A DNA stretch of 64,000 nt. Source: Cryptosporangium phraense (lineage in GTDB: Bacteria > Actinomycetota > Actinomycetes > Mycobacteriales > Cryptosporangiaceae). The DNA is taken from the NCBI RefSeq assembly GCF_006912135.1, contig NZ_VIRS01000004.1, positions 1 through 64,000 on the forward strand, given 5' to 3'. The notes beneath the pieces were generated by a model, which made no database searches, was not told the origin of the DNA, and was given only the letters and a program-made list of their open reading frames with translations. Below are positions 38,006 through 45,880 of this stretch, piece by piece. The first letter of the stretch is position 1. Every line of letters starts with the position of its first letter. Made by a program: the position numbers and the translations under genes.

Positions 38006-38785
38006 CTAGCCCCTGCTGGCAGCGATTGCTGCTAGCAGGGGTTCGGACAGCTCGGGGCGACAGATCAGCAGGTCGGGCTGGTACGGGTTCGGGCGGTTGT
38101 AGGACAGCGGCGAGCCGTCGACCCGGGACGTGTGCAGGCCGGCCGCCCGGGCCACCACCACCGGGGCAGCCGAGTCCCACTCGTACTGGCCGCCGTCGTG
38201 CAGGTAGGCCTCGGCCTGGCCGCGGAGCACCGCCATCGCCTTCGCGCCGGCCGAGCCCATCGGCACCAGCTCGGCGTCGAGCTTCTCGGCCACCGCCTCG
38301 GCGTAGGCCGGCGGGCGGCTGCGGCTGACCAGGATCCGCGGCCGGGCCGGCGCCGGACGCAACGCGGGCGGGTTCTCGCTGCTCAGCGTCGGCCCCAGAC
38401 CGGGCAGCGCGACCGCGCCGGCGGCCAGCTCGCCGTCTTCCCAGAGCGCGACGTGGATGGCCCAGTCGTCGCGGTCGATCTCGGAGTACTCGCGGGTGCC
38501 GTCGAGCGGATCGACGATCCAGACCCGCCGGGCCGTCAGCCGGGCCTCGTCGTCCGTGCCTTCTTCGGAGAGCACCGCGTCGCCGGGGCGGAGCTTGGCC
38601 AGTGCGGCGGCCAGGAAGTCGTGCGAGCGACGGTCACCCTCGGCCTTCAGCCGGCTGGCCGGAACCGGCCGCCGGGTACGCAGACGGAGCAGGATCACGC
38701 CCGCGTGCGTCGCCAGGAGCCGCGCTAACTCGACGTCGGAGTCGCACGTCATTCGCTCCGCGACCGTATCCGCGTCAGTGCTCAC
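38006..38785 (-). CDS. cysQ: 3'(2'),5'-bisphosphate nucleotidase, inositol-monophosphatase family
   Basis: A 259-residue Mg-dependent phosphatase. Metal-binding motifs are clear: SEEG (about 93-96), DPLDGTREYSE (about 112-122) and YEWDSAAPVVVARAAGL near 200. The EYSE after DGT is the pattern of CysQ/PAP phosphatases rather than plain inositol monophosphatases. It would turn PAP into AMP and phosphate, relieving product inhibition of sulfotransferases. It is convergent with the sulfotransferase-containing operon and ends only 5 bp after it, which supports the link. ATG/GTG region at 38785 begins MSTDADTVAERM. Confidence 0.85.
   Translation of the reverse strand: MSTDADTVAERMTCDSDVELARLLATHAGVILLRLRTRRPVPASRLKAEGDRRSHDFLAAALAKLRPGDAVLSEEGTDDEARLTARRVWIVDPLDGTREYSEIDRDDWAIHVALWEDGELAAGAVALPGLGPTLSSENPPALRPAPARPRILVSRSRPPAYAEAVAEKLDAELVPMGSAGAKAMAVLRGQAEAYLHDGGQYEWDSAAPVVVARAAGLHTSRVDGSPLSYNRPNPYQPDLLICRPELSEPLLAAIAASRG
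38010..38041 (+). terminator. Terminator hairpin for the EPS operon, inside the cysQ 3' end
   Basis: CCCCTGCT (38010-38017) pairs with AGCAGGGG (38034-38041), with a further CAGC/GCTG inner stem after a small internal loop. It lies 10 bp past the stop of the propeller/FN3 gene but inside the last codons of the convergent phosphatase gene, so coding and termination share the same DNA. Confidence 0.65.
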
Positions 38786-38885
38786 CTGCGAAACCCCCTG
38801 ACCGGCGCCGTTGGCTCGACCACCCCGAGGCTAGCGGCTGGATCAGCCCGTGAACACCGGGTGGTTCTCCACCGGACGGTTGAGA

Positions 38886-39371
38886 TCACAACCGGACCCA
38901 CGACGTCTGCAGCGGCTTGGCCTGCGGCGAGCGCAGGGGCCGGAGCACCAGGCTGAACAGCCCGATCGGGACGTCGAACTCGGCGTGACCGTCGTCGTCG
39001 GTGGTGACCGTGAACGTCGAGCCGGTACAGCGCACCTCGGCCGAGGCCCGCTGGGCCGGGAGCACCTCGAGGCTGACCCGGCGCCCGTCGCCGGAGTCGG
39101 TGACCCGGAGGTCGGCCCCGCCGTTCCGGTGGCCGAACCGCATCGTGCGGACGGTCGGGTCGGCGGCGGCCCGCCGGTCGTGGTCGAGCACCGAGTCGAA
39201 CATCAGGTCCGCGACGAGCGTGTCGACCGGACGGGCCTCGAATGCACGACGCGCTGCCGCGCGCACCGAATCCGGCACGACGTTCACGGGCCCTCCCTCG
39301 TCCACCCGGACGTCCCACGGGCGGGCGTGCTCCTCGGCGGAGTGGGCCCTGCGCAACGGTTCCGGTGACAC
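38886..39371 (-). CDS. Small uncharacterised protein downstream of an ECF sigma gene
   Basis: A 161-residue soluble protein with no signal peptide or membrane helix. The N-terminal half (VPDSVRAAARRAFEARP, LVADLMFDSVLD) is helical. The C-terminal half is beta-rich (VSLEVLPAQRASAEVRCTG, HAEFDVPIGLFSLVLRPL, ending TSWVRL) and has the look of a carboxypeptidase-regulatory-like sandwich. I recognise no named family. The GTG start at 39371 has a perfect AGGAGGT site overlapping the stop region of the sigma gene, so translation is coupled. Small proteins with this two-part layout accompany sigma factors in other actinobacteria; an anti-sigma or effector role is a guess. Confidence 0.7.
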   Translation of the reverse strand: MSPEPLRRAHSAEEHARPWDVRVDEGGPVNVVPDSVRAAARRAFEARPVDTLVADLMFDSVLDHDRRAAADPTVRTMRFGHRNGGADLRVTDSGDGRRVSLEVLPAQRASAEVRCTGSTFTVTTDDDGHAEFDVPIGLFSLVLRPLRSPQAKPLQTSWVRL

Positions 39372-39380
39372 TGCTACCTC

Positions 39381-40136
39381 CTAGGAAGAGCCGGCAGCAG
39401 CCGGATTGATACCTGCGTCCTCGACGATCGCCCGGAGTTTCTCCAGGCAGCGGCCTCGAGTGGGGCCGATGCTGCCGATCGGGATGTCGAGTGCGGCCGA
39501 GATCTCGTCGTAGCTCGGGGCCGGGTCGAGCAGCAGCAGCTGCAGCAGTTCGCGGCAGCGCGGGGTCAGCCGGCCGAACGCGGTCCGCATCTCGGCGTCG
39601 CGCTCGGCGGCCAGCAGCGCGGCGTCGGCCTCGGGGGTGGCGAGCCGGAGCCGGTCGGAGCCGGGGTCGAGCTCCTCGCCGGAGAGCACCGTGCGCTTGG
39701 ACCGGCCGAGCAGCCGCAGGCACTCGCGGCGGGCGGTGGTCGCGAGCCAGGCGCCGACCCGGCTGGGCTCGCTGAGCCGGTCGATGTTCTCCACCAGCCG
39801 GAGCCAGGTCGTCTGGCTGACGTCACCGGCGTCGCCGGGGCTCAGGCGGTGGTTGCGGGCCACGGTCCAGATCAGGCCACCGTAGGCGTCGACCAGCGCG
39901 TCCCAGGCCGCGTGGTCGCCCCCGGCCGCCGCGCCGACCAGCATCGCGGCCTCGTCGGGCGTCAGCGTGATGCGTCGGCCGGGGATGCGGACCGGGGGTG
40001 CGTCCTCGTCGGCGGCGGGTTCGTCCATCAGGTCGGTCAGGCCGGCGACCTCGTCCGGCTCGAGGATCGGCGGGAGCTCAGCGGGGTCGTCGTCCGGCAG
40101 CGTCGCCGGGCCGATCCGGGAGACCGGCCGGGTCAT
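39381..40136 (-). CDS. ECF-type sigma-70 family factor
   Basis: A 251-residue sigma factor. After an acidic N-terminal extension of ~75 residues, region 2 is present (HAAWDALVDAYGGLIWTVAR, DAGDVSQTTWLRLVENIDRL, GAWLATTARRECLRLLGRSKR). Region 4 follows (LTPRCRELLQLLLLDPAPSYDEISAALDIPIGSIGPTRGRCLEKLRAI). Region 3 is absent, as in ECF factors. The ATG at 40136 overlaps the stop of the region-2-only gene upstream (ATGA). No zinc-binding anti-sigma or membrane anti-sigma gene lies in the operon. It should direct RNA polymerase to a small regulon; target promoters are unknown. Confidence 0.9.
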   Translation of the reverse strand: MTRPVSRIGPATLPDDDPAELPPILEPDEVAGLTDLMDEPAADEDAPPVRIPGRRITLTPDEAAMLVGAAAGGDHAAWDALVDAYGGLIWTVARNHRLSPGDAGDVSQTTWLRLVENIDRLSEPSRVGAWLATTARRECLRLLGRSKRTVLSGEELDPGSDRLRLATPEADAALLAAERDAEMRTAFGRLTPRCRELLQLLLLDPAPSYDEISAALDIPIGSIGPTRGRCLEKLRAIVEDAGINPAAAGSS

Positions 40137-40507
40137 CGGGTGGGGCCGGCCGAGTCGGCCGGAGCGAAGCCCGGGGCGAGTCGGACGACGCCTCCGTCGG
40201 CGAACAGGGACTCGCGGCCGCGGCGCTGCTCGTCGCGGACCCAGGCGTCGACCTCGGAGCGGGCGGTGTGCAGGATCCACTCGTCGACCTGGGTGGTCGG
40301 CTGCTCGACCGGGTGGCGGGCCGGGTCCTTCGCGTTGGCCAGCGCGCGGACGGTGGGCCAGCGCTCGGCCATCCGGAGCCAGGTCAGCTGCGAGACGACC
40401 GCCGCTTCGGTCCGCTCCAGGCCGGCGGTGGTCGCGATGCCCCAGATGCTGTCCATGTGCTCGTCGACCAGCACGTCCCAGAGCTCGTCCCCCGACATAA
40501 GGGACAA
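40133..40507 (-). CDS. Stand-alone sigma region 2-like protein
   Basis: A 124-residue protein whose sequence parallels region 2 of the sigma factor encoded next: LWDVLVDEHMDSIWGIAT against AWDALVDAYGGLIWTVAR, VVSQLTWLRMAERWPTV against DVSQTTWLRLVENIDRL, and VDEWILHTARSEVDAWVRDE against GAWLATTARRECLRLLGRS. A ~20-residue insert separates the second and third blocks. There is no region 4 and the protein ends 40 residues later. ATG at 40507, first gene of a three-gene operon, ATGA-coupled to the sigma gene. It may hold core RNA polymerase or the -10 element without -35 contact, act as a decoy, or work with the full factor. It could instead be a decayed duplicate, although the frame is intact. 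Confidence 0.72.
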   Translation of the reverse strand: MSLMSGDELWDVLVDEHMDSIWGIATTAGLERTEAAVVSQLTWLRMAERWPTVRALANAKDPARHPVEQPTTQVDEWILHTARSEVDAWVRDEQRRGRESLFADGGVVRLAPGFAPADSAGPTR

Positions 40508-40515
40508 TATAGCTG

Positions 40516-41091
40516 TTACTTGGCGTGGAAAGTGTTCTGCGCAGTGGCTAGGTCATTGCTGAACAGCGCTTCCACGGCGTCGGCGGCAGTGTCGACCAGG
40601 AACGGCAGATCCTTGCGCTCGACCGTGCTGAAGTCACGGAGCACGAAGTCGGCCGGATCCTGCCGGCCGGGCGGGCGGCCGATGCCGACCCGCACCCGGA
40701 GGTAGTCCTTCGAACCCAGCGAGCTGGAGATCGAGCGCAGCCCGTTGTGTCCGTTGTCGCCACCGCCCTGCTTGAGGCGCACGGTGTCGAACGGGATGTC
40801 CAGCTCGTCGTGGACGACGATCGTCCGCTCGGGCGGGATGCGGTAGTAGCTGCGCAGTCCGGCGACCGGGCCGCCGGACTCGTTCATGTACGAGAGCGGC
40901 TTGGCCAGGATCACCCGGTGGCCGCTCAGGCGGCCTTCGACGACCTCGGAGCGGGACTTGTGCTTGGCGAAGCGTCCGCCGGCCCGCTCGGCGAGCAGGT
41001 CGACGACCATCTGGCCGACGTTGTGCCGGTTGCCGGCGTATTTCGGGCCGGGGTTGCCCAGCCCGACGACGAGCCACGGGTCGTCGGCCAT
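40516..41091 (-). CDS. pth: Peptidyl-tRNA hydrolase
   Basis: A 191-residue enzyme that frees tRNA from stalled peptidyl-tRNA. Motifs are [19 protein letters not shown] with the catalytic His, [42 protein letters not shown] with the catalytic Asp and substrate-binding Asn residues, and VRVGIGRP. Length matches the family. ATG at 41091. It lies 67 bp downstream of rplY in the common glmU-prs-rplY-pth order. Confidence 0.97.
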   Translation of the reverse strand: MADDPWLVVGLGNPGPKYAGNRHNVGQMVVDLLAERAGGRFAKHKSRSEVVEGRLSGHRVILAKPLSYMNESGGPVAGLRSYYRIPPERTIVVHDELDIPFDTVRLKQGGGDNGHNGLRSISSSLGSKDYLRVRVGIGRPPGRQDPADFVLRDFSTVERKDLPFLVDTAADAVEALFSNDLATAQNTFHAK

Positions 41092-41158
41092 GTGCCCTTC
41101 CCTCGAGACGAGTCCGGCCGGAGCCCGTGCGGGCCCCGGCCGGATCTACAGCTGATTA

Positions 41159-41782
41159 CTAGGCGTCGGCGGTCTGCTTCTCGTCGCGGACGACGCCGGC
41201 CTCGGCCTCGGCCGCCTCGATCTCGGCCTCGGCCTGCGCGGCGCTCTGCTGGGCGACGACGCCGACGACCGCGGCCTCGGGGTCGGTGACCAGCGTGACG
41301 CCCTTGGGCAGGGCCACGTCCTTGGCCAGCAGCTGCTTGCCGATCTCCAGACCGTCGATGTTGACCTCGACGCCGTCCGGGATGTTGGTGGCCTCGGCCT
41401 CGACCAGGAGCGCGTTCAGGTCCTGGTTGACCAGGCCGCCCCGCTCGACCTCGCCGACCAGGACGATCGGGAGCTCCACGTTCACCTTCTCGCCCTTGCG
41501 GACGAGCAGCAGGTCGACGTGGTCGATGGTGGACTTGATCGGGTCGCGCTGGACGGCCTTGGGGAGCGCGAGCTCCTTGCCGCCATCGATCTCGATCGTG
41601 AGCAGGGTGTTCGCACCGTGCTTGATGGCGTTGGTGAACTCCCGCGCCGGCAGTGCGATGTGCCGAGGCGCCTGCCCGTGCCCGTACAGCACGGCGGGGA
41701 TTTTCCCGGCCCGGCGCGTGCGGCGTGCGCCGCCCTTGCCGAACTCAGTGCGCGGCTCGGCGGCGATTCGGACCTCGGACAC
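41159..41782 (-). CDS. rplY: 50S ribosomal protein L25/general stress protein Ctc
   Basis: A 207-residue protein of the long TL5/CTC type that binds 5S rRNA. The N-terminal L25 domain starts VRIAAEPRTEFGKGGARRTRRAGKIPAVLYG. The C-terminal beta domain includes VELPIVLVGEV and IPDGVEVNIDGLEIGKQLLAKDV, followed by a Glu/Ala-rich tail. GTG at 41782 is preceded by GAGGAG. The 185-bp gap upstream of it holds a long imperfect inverted repeat that may be a leader RNA structure. Confidence 0.96.
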   Translation of the reverse strand: MSEVRIAAEPRTEFGKGGARRTRRAGKIPAVLYGHGQAPRHIALPAREFTNAIKHGANTLLTIEIDGGKELALPKAVQRDPIKSTIDHVDLLLVRKGEKVNVELPIVLVGEVERGGLVNQDLNALLVEAEATNIPDGVEVNIDGLEIGKQLLAKDVALPKGVTLVTDPEAAVVGVVAQQSAAQAEAEIEAAEAEAGVVRDEKQTADA

Positions 41783-41827
41783 GACTTAACTCCTCGAACG
41801 CAAGCGTGAATGTCGATTGGCGTGCTG

Positions 41828-41914
41828 GGCGAGGGGCCGTGTCGTGGGCACCGCAGACGACGCAACCACGAATCAGCGCGTCGATCACGGAGCCTGCGAC
41901 ACAGCCCCCTCGCC
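41828..41914 (-). ncRNA. Candidate structured leader RNA of rplY (or prs terminator)
   Basis: An 87-nt element between prs and rplY. Its ends form a long stem: on the plus strand GGCGAGGGGCCGTGTCG (41828-41844) against CGACACAGCCCCCTCGCC (41897-41914), 17 pairs with one bulge and one G-U when read in gene orientation. Inside, CGACGC (41858-41863) and GCGTCG (41878-41883) form a 6-bp hairpin with a 14-nt loop. The element ends 45 nt before the rplY start codon. It may be an autoregulatory leader bound by L25, or a terminator with a branched top. It matches no RNA family I recognise. Confidence 0.5.
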
Positions 41915-41967
41915 GGGCAACCTGACTATCGTAACGCGACCGGCCACCTTACGACGAACCCGGGGGG

Positions 41968-42945
41968 CTAGCTAGCACCACCGAATAGGGAAGTGACCGA
42001 GCCGTCGTCGAAGACTTCGCGGATCGCCCGGGCGATCAGCGGGGCGATCGACAGCACCGTGAGCTTGTCGAGCTCCTTCTCCGGCGGGATCGGCAGCGTG
42101 TTGGTGAGGATGACCTCGCTGATCGGGCCGTTCTTCAGCCGCTCGGTCGCCGGGTCGGACAGCACCCCGTGCGTCGCCGCGACCACGACGTCGGCCGCGC
42201 CCTCGGCCTTGAGCGCATCCGCGGCCTTGGCGATCGTGCCGCCGGTGTCGATCATGTCGTCGACGAGGATGCAGGTACGGCCCTCGACCTCACCCACGAC
42301 CCGGTTCATGACGACCTGGTTCGGCACCAGCGGGTCCCGCGTCTTGTGGATGAACGCCAGCGGCGTCCCGCCGAGGACGTCGGTCCACCGCTCGGCCACC
42401 CGCACCCGCCCGGAGTCCGGGGCGACGACGGTCAGCTCCCGGCCCGCGTACCGCTCCTTGACGTAGTCGGCCAGGAGCGACAGCGCGAACAGGTGATCGA
42501 CCGGGCCGTCGAAGAAGCCCTGGATCTGGGCGGTGTGCAGGTCCACGGTGAGGATCCGGTCGGCGCCCGCGGTCTTGAGCAGGTCGGCGACCAGCCGGGC
42601 CGAGATCGGTTCGCGGCCCTGGTGCTTCTTGTCCTGCCGCGCGTACGGATAGAACGGCACGACGACCGTGATCCGCTTCGCCGAGCCGCGCTTGGCCGCG
42701 TCCAGCATCAGCAGCAGTTCCATCAGGTGGTGGTTCACCGGCGCGCACATGCTCTGGACGATGAACGCGTCCGAACCGCGGACGGACTCCTCGAACCGGA
42801 CGAACAGCTCGCCCGATGCGAACTCCACGGCCCGGGTCGGCGTCACCTCGGTTTCGAGATCGACAGCGATCTCCGCGGCCAGCTCCGGAGCTGCCCGACC
42901 GCTCAGGAGCACCAAGCTCTTCCGGCTCTTGGCGTGAATTGCCAT
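41968..42945 (-). CDS. prs: Ribose-phosphate pyrophosphokinase
   Basis: A 325-residue class I PRPP synthase that makes PRPP from ribose-5-phosphate and ATP. Visible motifs include FVRFEESVRGSDAFIVQS, the ATP loop region VVPFYPYARQDKKHQGREPI, DLHTAQIQGFF, and the PRPP loop CILVDDMIDTGGTI. The ATG at 42945 (MAIHAKSRKSLVLLSG) is the accepted family start; the frame is open further upstream but unsupported. Immediately downstream of glmU, as in other actinobacteria. Confidence 0.97.
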   Translation of the reverse strand: MAIHAKSRKSLVLLSGRAAPELAAEIAVDLETEVTPTRAVEFASGELFVRFEESVRGSDAFIVQSMCAPVNHHLMELLLMLDAAKRGSAKRITVVVPFYPYARQDKKHQGREPISARLVADLLKTAGADRILTVDLHTAQIQGFFDGPVDHLFALSLLADYVKERYAGRELTVVAPDSGRVRVAERWTDVLGGTPLAFIHKTRDPLVPNQVVMNRVVGEVEGRTCILVDDMIDTGGTIAKAADALKAEGAADVVVAATHGVLSDPATERLKNGPISEVILTNTLPIPPEKELDKLTVLSIAPLIARAIREVFDDGSVTSLFGGAS

Positions 42946-43013
42946 CGGTTCTGCGTCGCTTTCAGTGCGCCGGGCGGCAGCGGTCCGACCGGTGAGGGGG
43001 ACGTTCCGGAAAT

Positions 43014-44519
43014 CTAGTGGTCGCTGCCCGTTCCGGGGATTTCGGTCGTGGCAGGAGGTATCGACGATTCGACGGTACCCTCCTCGGACGCGACGCGCCG
43101 AGCAGCCGCCGCCGCTTCCGCCGCGGGCGTGCCGGGACGGCGCCGCTCGACCCAACCTTCGATGTTCCGCTGCCGGGACCGGGCCACCGCCATCGCGCCC
43201 GGAGGCACGTCTTCGGTGATCACCGAGCCGGCCGCGGTGTAGGCGCCGTCGCCCACGCTCACCGGAGCGACGAACATCGTGTCGGACCCGGTCCTGGCGT
43301 GGTCGCCGATCACGGTGTGGTACTTCTTCACGCCGTCGTAGTTGACGAAGACGCTCGAGGCGCCGATGTTCGACTGCTCGCCGATCGTGGCGTCCCCCAC
43401 GTACGTGAGATGCGGCACCTTCGAGCCTTCGCCGATCGTCGCGTTCTTCGTTTCGACGTACGTCCCGACCTTGGCCTTGCGGGCGAGGACCGACCCGGGC
43501 CGGAGGTAGGCGTACGGGCCGACGGAGGCCTCCGGGCCGATCTCGGCCTGGAGCGCGTGCGCGCGGACGACCGACGCGCCGGTGCCGACGCGGGTGTCGA
43601 CGAGCGTGGTGTCCGGGCCGACCTCGGCGCGGTCCTCGATCACGGTCGCGCCGCGCAGCTGCACGTTGGGGTGCACGACGACGTCCCGGCCGAGCCGCAC
43701 GTCGACGTCGAACCAGACGCTGGCCGGGTCGACGACCGTCGCACCGGCGCGCATCGCCGCGGTGACCAGCCGGTCGCGGAGCAGCGCGCGCAGGCCGGCC
43801 AGCTCGACCCGGTCGTTGCAGCCGAGCGTCTCGCGGTAGTCGGGCGCGACCATCGCGGCGACCGGGTGGCCGTCTTCGACGAGCAGCCCGAGCACGTCGG
43901 TCAGGTACTCCTGGCCCTGGTCGTTGTCGGTCGTGAGCCGGTCGAGCATCGCGTGCAGGTGCTTGGCGTCGAACGCGAACATGCCCGAGTTGATCTCGGC
44001 GATCGTCCGCTCCTCGGGCGTCGCGTCGCGGTGCTCGACGATGCGGCGCACGTGCCCGTCGGCGTCCCGGACGATCCGGCCCAGGCCGGTGGGGTCGGGC
44101 ACCGACGCGGTGAGCACGGTGGCCGCGTTGCCTTTTTCGACGTGGGTGGCGACCAGGGCCTGCAGCGTCTCGCCGGTGAGCAGCGGGGTGTCGCCGTTCA
44201 GCACGACGACCGGACCGTCCAGGTCGGGCAGTTCGGCCAGCGCGCAGCGGACCGCGTGACCGGTGCCGAGCTGCTGGTCCTGGACCGCGGTGACGACCCG
44301 CGGATCCTGCTCGGTGACGTGCGCGGCGACGCGGTCACGCTGGTAGCCGACGACGACCGCGAGGTGGGCCGGCTCGAGCGCACCGGCGGCCGCGAGCACG
44401 TGCCCCACCAGGCTGCGTCCGCACAGCTCGTGGAGGACCTTGGGGGTGTCGGACTTCATCCGGGTTCCCTCGCCGGCGGCGAGGATCACGACGGCAGCCG
44501 GGCGGGCCGGGCTCGTCAC
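43014..44519 (-). CDS. glmU: Bifunctional UDP-GlcNAc pyrophosphorylase/GlcN-1-P acetyltransferase
   Basis: A 501-residue enzyme making UDP-GlcNAc for peptidoglycan and other polymers. The N-terminal nucleotidyltransferase domain has [20 protein letters not shown] (13-32), QLGTGHAV and [10 protein letters not shown]. The C-terminal left-handed beta-helix shows hexapeptide repeats and the acetyltransferase site around [18 protein letters not shown] and [15 protein letters not shown]. The disordered tail of ~45 residues is usual in actinobacteria. GTG at 44519 with CAGGAG upstream. A tRNA-Gln gene lies 71 bp upstream on the same strand. Confidence 0.97.
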   Translation of the reverse strand: MTSPARPAAVVILAAGEGTRMKSDTPKVLHELCGRSLVGHVLAAAGALEPAHLAVVVGYQRDRVAAHVTEQDPRVVTAVQDQQLGTGHAVRCALAELPDLDGPVVVLNGDTPLLTGETLQALVATHVEKGNAATVLTASVPDPTGLGRIVRDADGHVRRIVEHRDATPEERTIAEINSGMFAFDAKHLHAMLDRLTTDNDQGQEYLTDVLGLLVEDGHPVAAMVAPDYRETLGCNDRVELAGLRALLRDRLVTAAMRAGATVVDPASVWFDVDVRLGRDVVVHPNVQLRGATVIEDRAEVGPDTTLVDTRVGTGASVVRAHALQAEIGPEASVGPYAYLRPGSVLARKAKVGTYVETKNATIGEGSKVPHLTYVGDATIGEQSNIGASSVFVNYDGVKKYHTVIGDHARTGSDTMFVAPVSVGDGAYTAAGSVITEDVPPGAMAVARSRQRNIEGWVERRRPGTPAAEAAAAARRVASEEGTVESSIPPATTEIPGTGSDH

Positions 44520-44590
44520 AACGGTCTCCTGAGGAATAGGCGGGTGCGTACCTGCCGCATGTTAATGAGGCATCCGCAGAAGAGGAAAAG

Positions 44591-44662
44591 CTCGGCCGCC
44601 AGGACTCGAACCCGGACAAGCGACACCAAAAGACGCTGTGCTGCCTATTACACCACGGCCGA
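44591..44662 (-). tRNA. tRNA-Gln (anticodon UUG)
   Basis: A 72-nt cloverleaf read on the minus strand. The acceptor stem TCGGCCG/CGGCCGA is perfect, with discriminator G. The D arm is GTGT-8-GCAC, the anticodon loop TTTTGGT gives UUG, and the T arm is CCGGG-TTCGAGT-CCTGG with one G-U. CCA is not encoded. The anticodon stem GCGTC/GTCGC has a U-U mismatch at the fourth pair. Position just upstream of glmU is conserved in actinobacteria. Confidence 0.9.
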
Positions 44663-44723
44663 AGACAGTTCGATTCTTCCACAAGCGCGCTCGCGCAATC
44701 CTTCCGCGCGGAGACTTGCCAAA

Positions 44724-44754
44724 CTTACGGGTGCGTAGGTTACGCTTCCGTAAG
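44724..44754. promoter_or_regulatory. 31-bp near-perfect palindrome upstream of the desaturase gene
   Basis: Left arm CTTACGGGTGCGTA (44724-44737) and right arm TACGCTTCCGTAAG (44741-44754) are inverted repeats differing at two positions, separated by GGT. It comprises an outer CTTACGG/CCGTAAG and an inner GCGTA/TACGC. It lies 42 bp before the start codon in a likely promoter, fitting an operator for a TetR- or FadR-type lipid regulator. The TetR gene downstream of the desaturase is one candidate. Confidence 0.75.
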
Positions 44755-44796
44755 CGTCGGTTTCATCGACGCGACCCGATGCTGAAGGGATGATCC

Positions 44797-45786
44797 ATGA
44801 CTCCGACGACCGCCGCGGCCGCGGAAGCGGCGACTCCGGCCCCGGAGACCCCGGACACCAAACGTGCCGGGCAGCGCCCGATCACGTTCGGGCGTAAGGG
44901 CAACATCGAGATCGCGTTCCTGTGGTTCTTCGTCGTCGTCCCGTTCGTCGCGGTGATCGCCGCCGTGCCGTGGGCCTGGGGCTGGGGCCTCACCTGGGTC
45001 GACGTGGCGCTGTTCGCCGTCTTCTACGTCGTCACCGGCTTCGGGGTGACCGTGGGCTTCCACCGGTACCTCACGCACGGTGCGTTCAAGGCCAAGCGCT
45101 GGCTGCGGATCGCGCTGACGGTCGCGGGCACGATGTCGGTCGAGGGTGCGCCGATCCGCTGGGTCGCCGACCACCGCCGGCACCACCAGTACTCCGACCA
45201 GGAGGGTGACCCGCACTCGCCGTGGCGTTTCGGCGAGTCGACCAAGGGGCTGTTCAAGGGCCTGGTCTGGGCGCACGTCGGCTGGCTGTTCGAGCGCGAC
45301 AACTCCAACGCGCGCCGGTTCGCGCCCGACCTGATCCGCGACAAGGACATCCGCCGGATCCAGCAGAACTTCGTGCCGATCATGCTGTTCTCGCTGTTCG
45401 GCCCGGCCGTCATCGGCGGGCTGGTCACCTGGTCGTGGTGGGGCGCGCTGACCGCGTACTTCTGGGCCGGGCTGGTGCGGGTCGCGCTGGTGCACCACGT
45501 CACCTGGGCGGTGAACTCGGTCTGCCACGTGGTGGGTGAGCAGCCGTACCGCTCGAACGACAAGGCCCACAACTTCTGGCCGCTGGCGATCCTGAGCTTC
45601 GGCGAGTCGTGGCACAACTCCCACCACGCCGACCCGACCTGCGCGCGGCACGGCGTCGACAAGGGTCAGATCGACACGTCGGCCCGGCTGATCTGGCTGT
45701 TCGAGAAGGCCGGCTGGGTCTGGGACGTCCGCTGGCCCAAGCGCGAGCGCTTCGAGGCGCGACGCGTCGAGAAGGTCGCCGCCTGA
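44797..45786 (+). CDS. Acyl-CoA/acyl-lipid delta-9 fatty acid desaturase
   Basis: A 329-residue membrane di-iron desaturase. The three histidine boxes are HRYLTH (about 89-94), HRRHH (about 126-130) and HNSHH near 274, and membrane segments lie between them (about 40-62, 68-86, 190-210 and 215-235). It introduces a cis double bond into saturated acyl chains, controlling membrane fluidity. Length and motif spacing match the stearoyl-CoA desaturase group. ATG at 44797. A strong terminator follows. Control through the palindrome upstream is likely. It is an insertion relative to the usual glmU/Rv1019-like neighbourhood. Confidence 0.93.
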   Translation: MTPTTAAAAEAATPAPETPDTKRAGQRPITFGRKGNIEIAFLWFFVVVPFVAVIAAVPWAWGWGLTWVDVALFAVFYVVTGFGVTVGFHRYLTHGAFKAKRWLRIALTVAGTMSVEGAPIRWVADHRRHHQYSDQEGDPHSPWRFGESTKGLFKGLVWAHVGWLFERDNSNARRFAPDLIRDKDIRRIQQNFVPIMLFSLFGPAVIGGLVTWSWWGALTAYFWAGLVRVALVHHVTWAVNSVCHVVGEQPYRSNDKAHNFWPLAILSFGESWHNSHHADPTCARHGVDKGQIDTSARLIWLFEKAGWVWDVRWPKRERFEARRVEKVAA

Positions 45787-45795
45787 CGTTCCTGA

Positions 45796-45821
45796 ACGGC
45801 CCCCGCCACGGCGGGGGCCGT
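45796..45821 (+). terminator. Desaturase terminator
   Basis: ACGGCCCCCGC (45796-45806), loop CACG, GCGGGGGCCGT (45811-45821): 11 perfect pairs followed by TTCTG, 10 bp after the stop codon. A classic intrinsic terminator. Confidence 0.92.
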
Positions 45822-45880
45822 TTCTGTGACGGTGCGCGCGGTCCGTATGACTCGCTGGGCGATCCTGACAGGATGCAAAG

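Noticed and set aside
35193-38180. 995-codon open frame antisense to the sulfotransferase and propeller genes
   Set aside because: No domain or ribosome site; the plus-strand genes are coherent and coupled.
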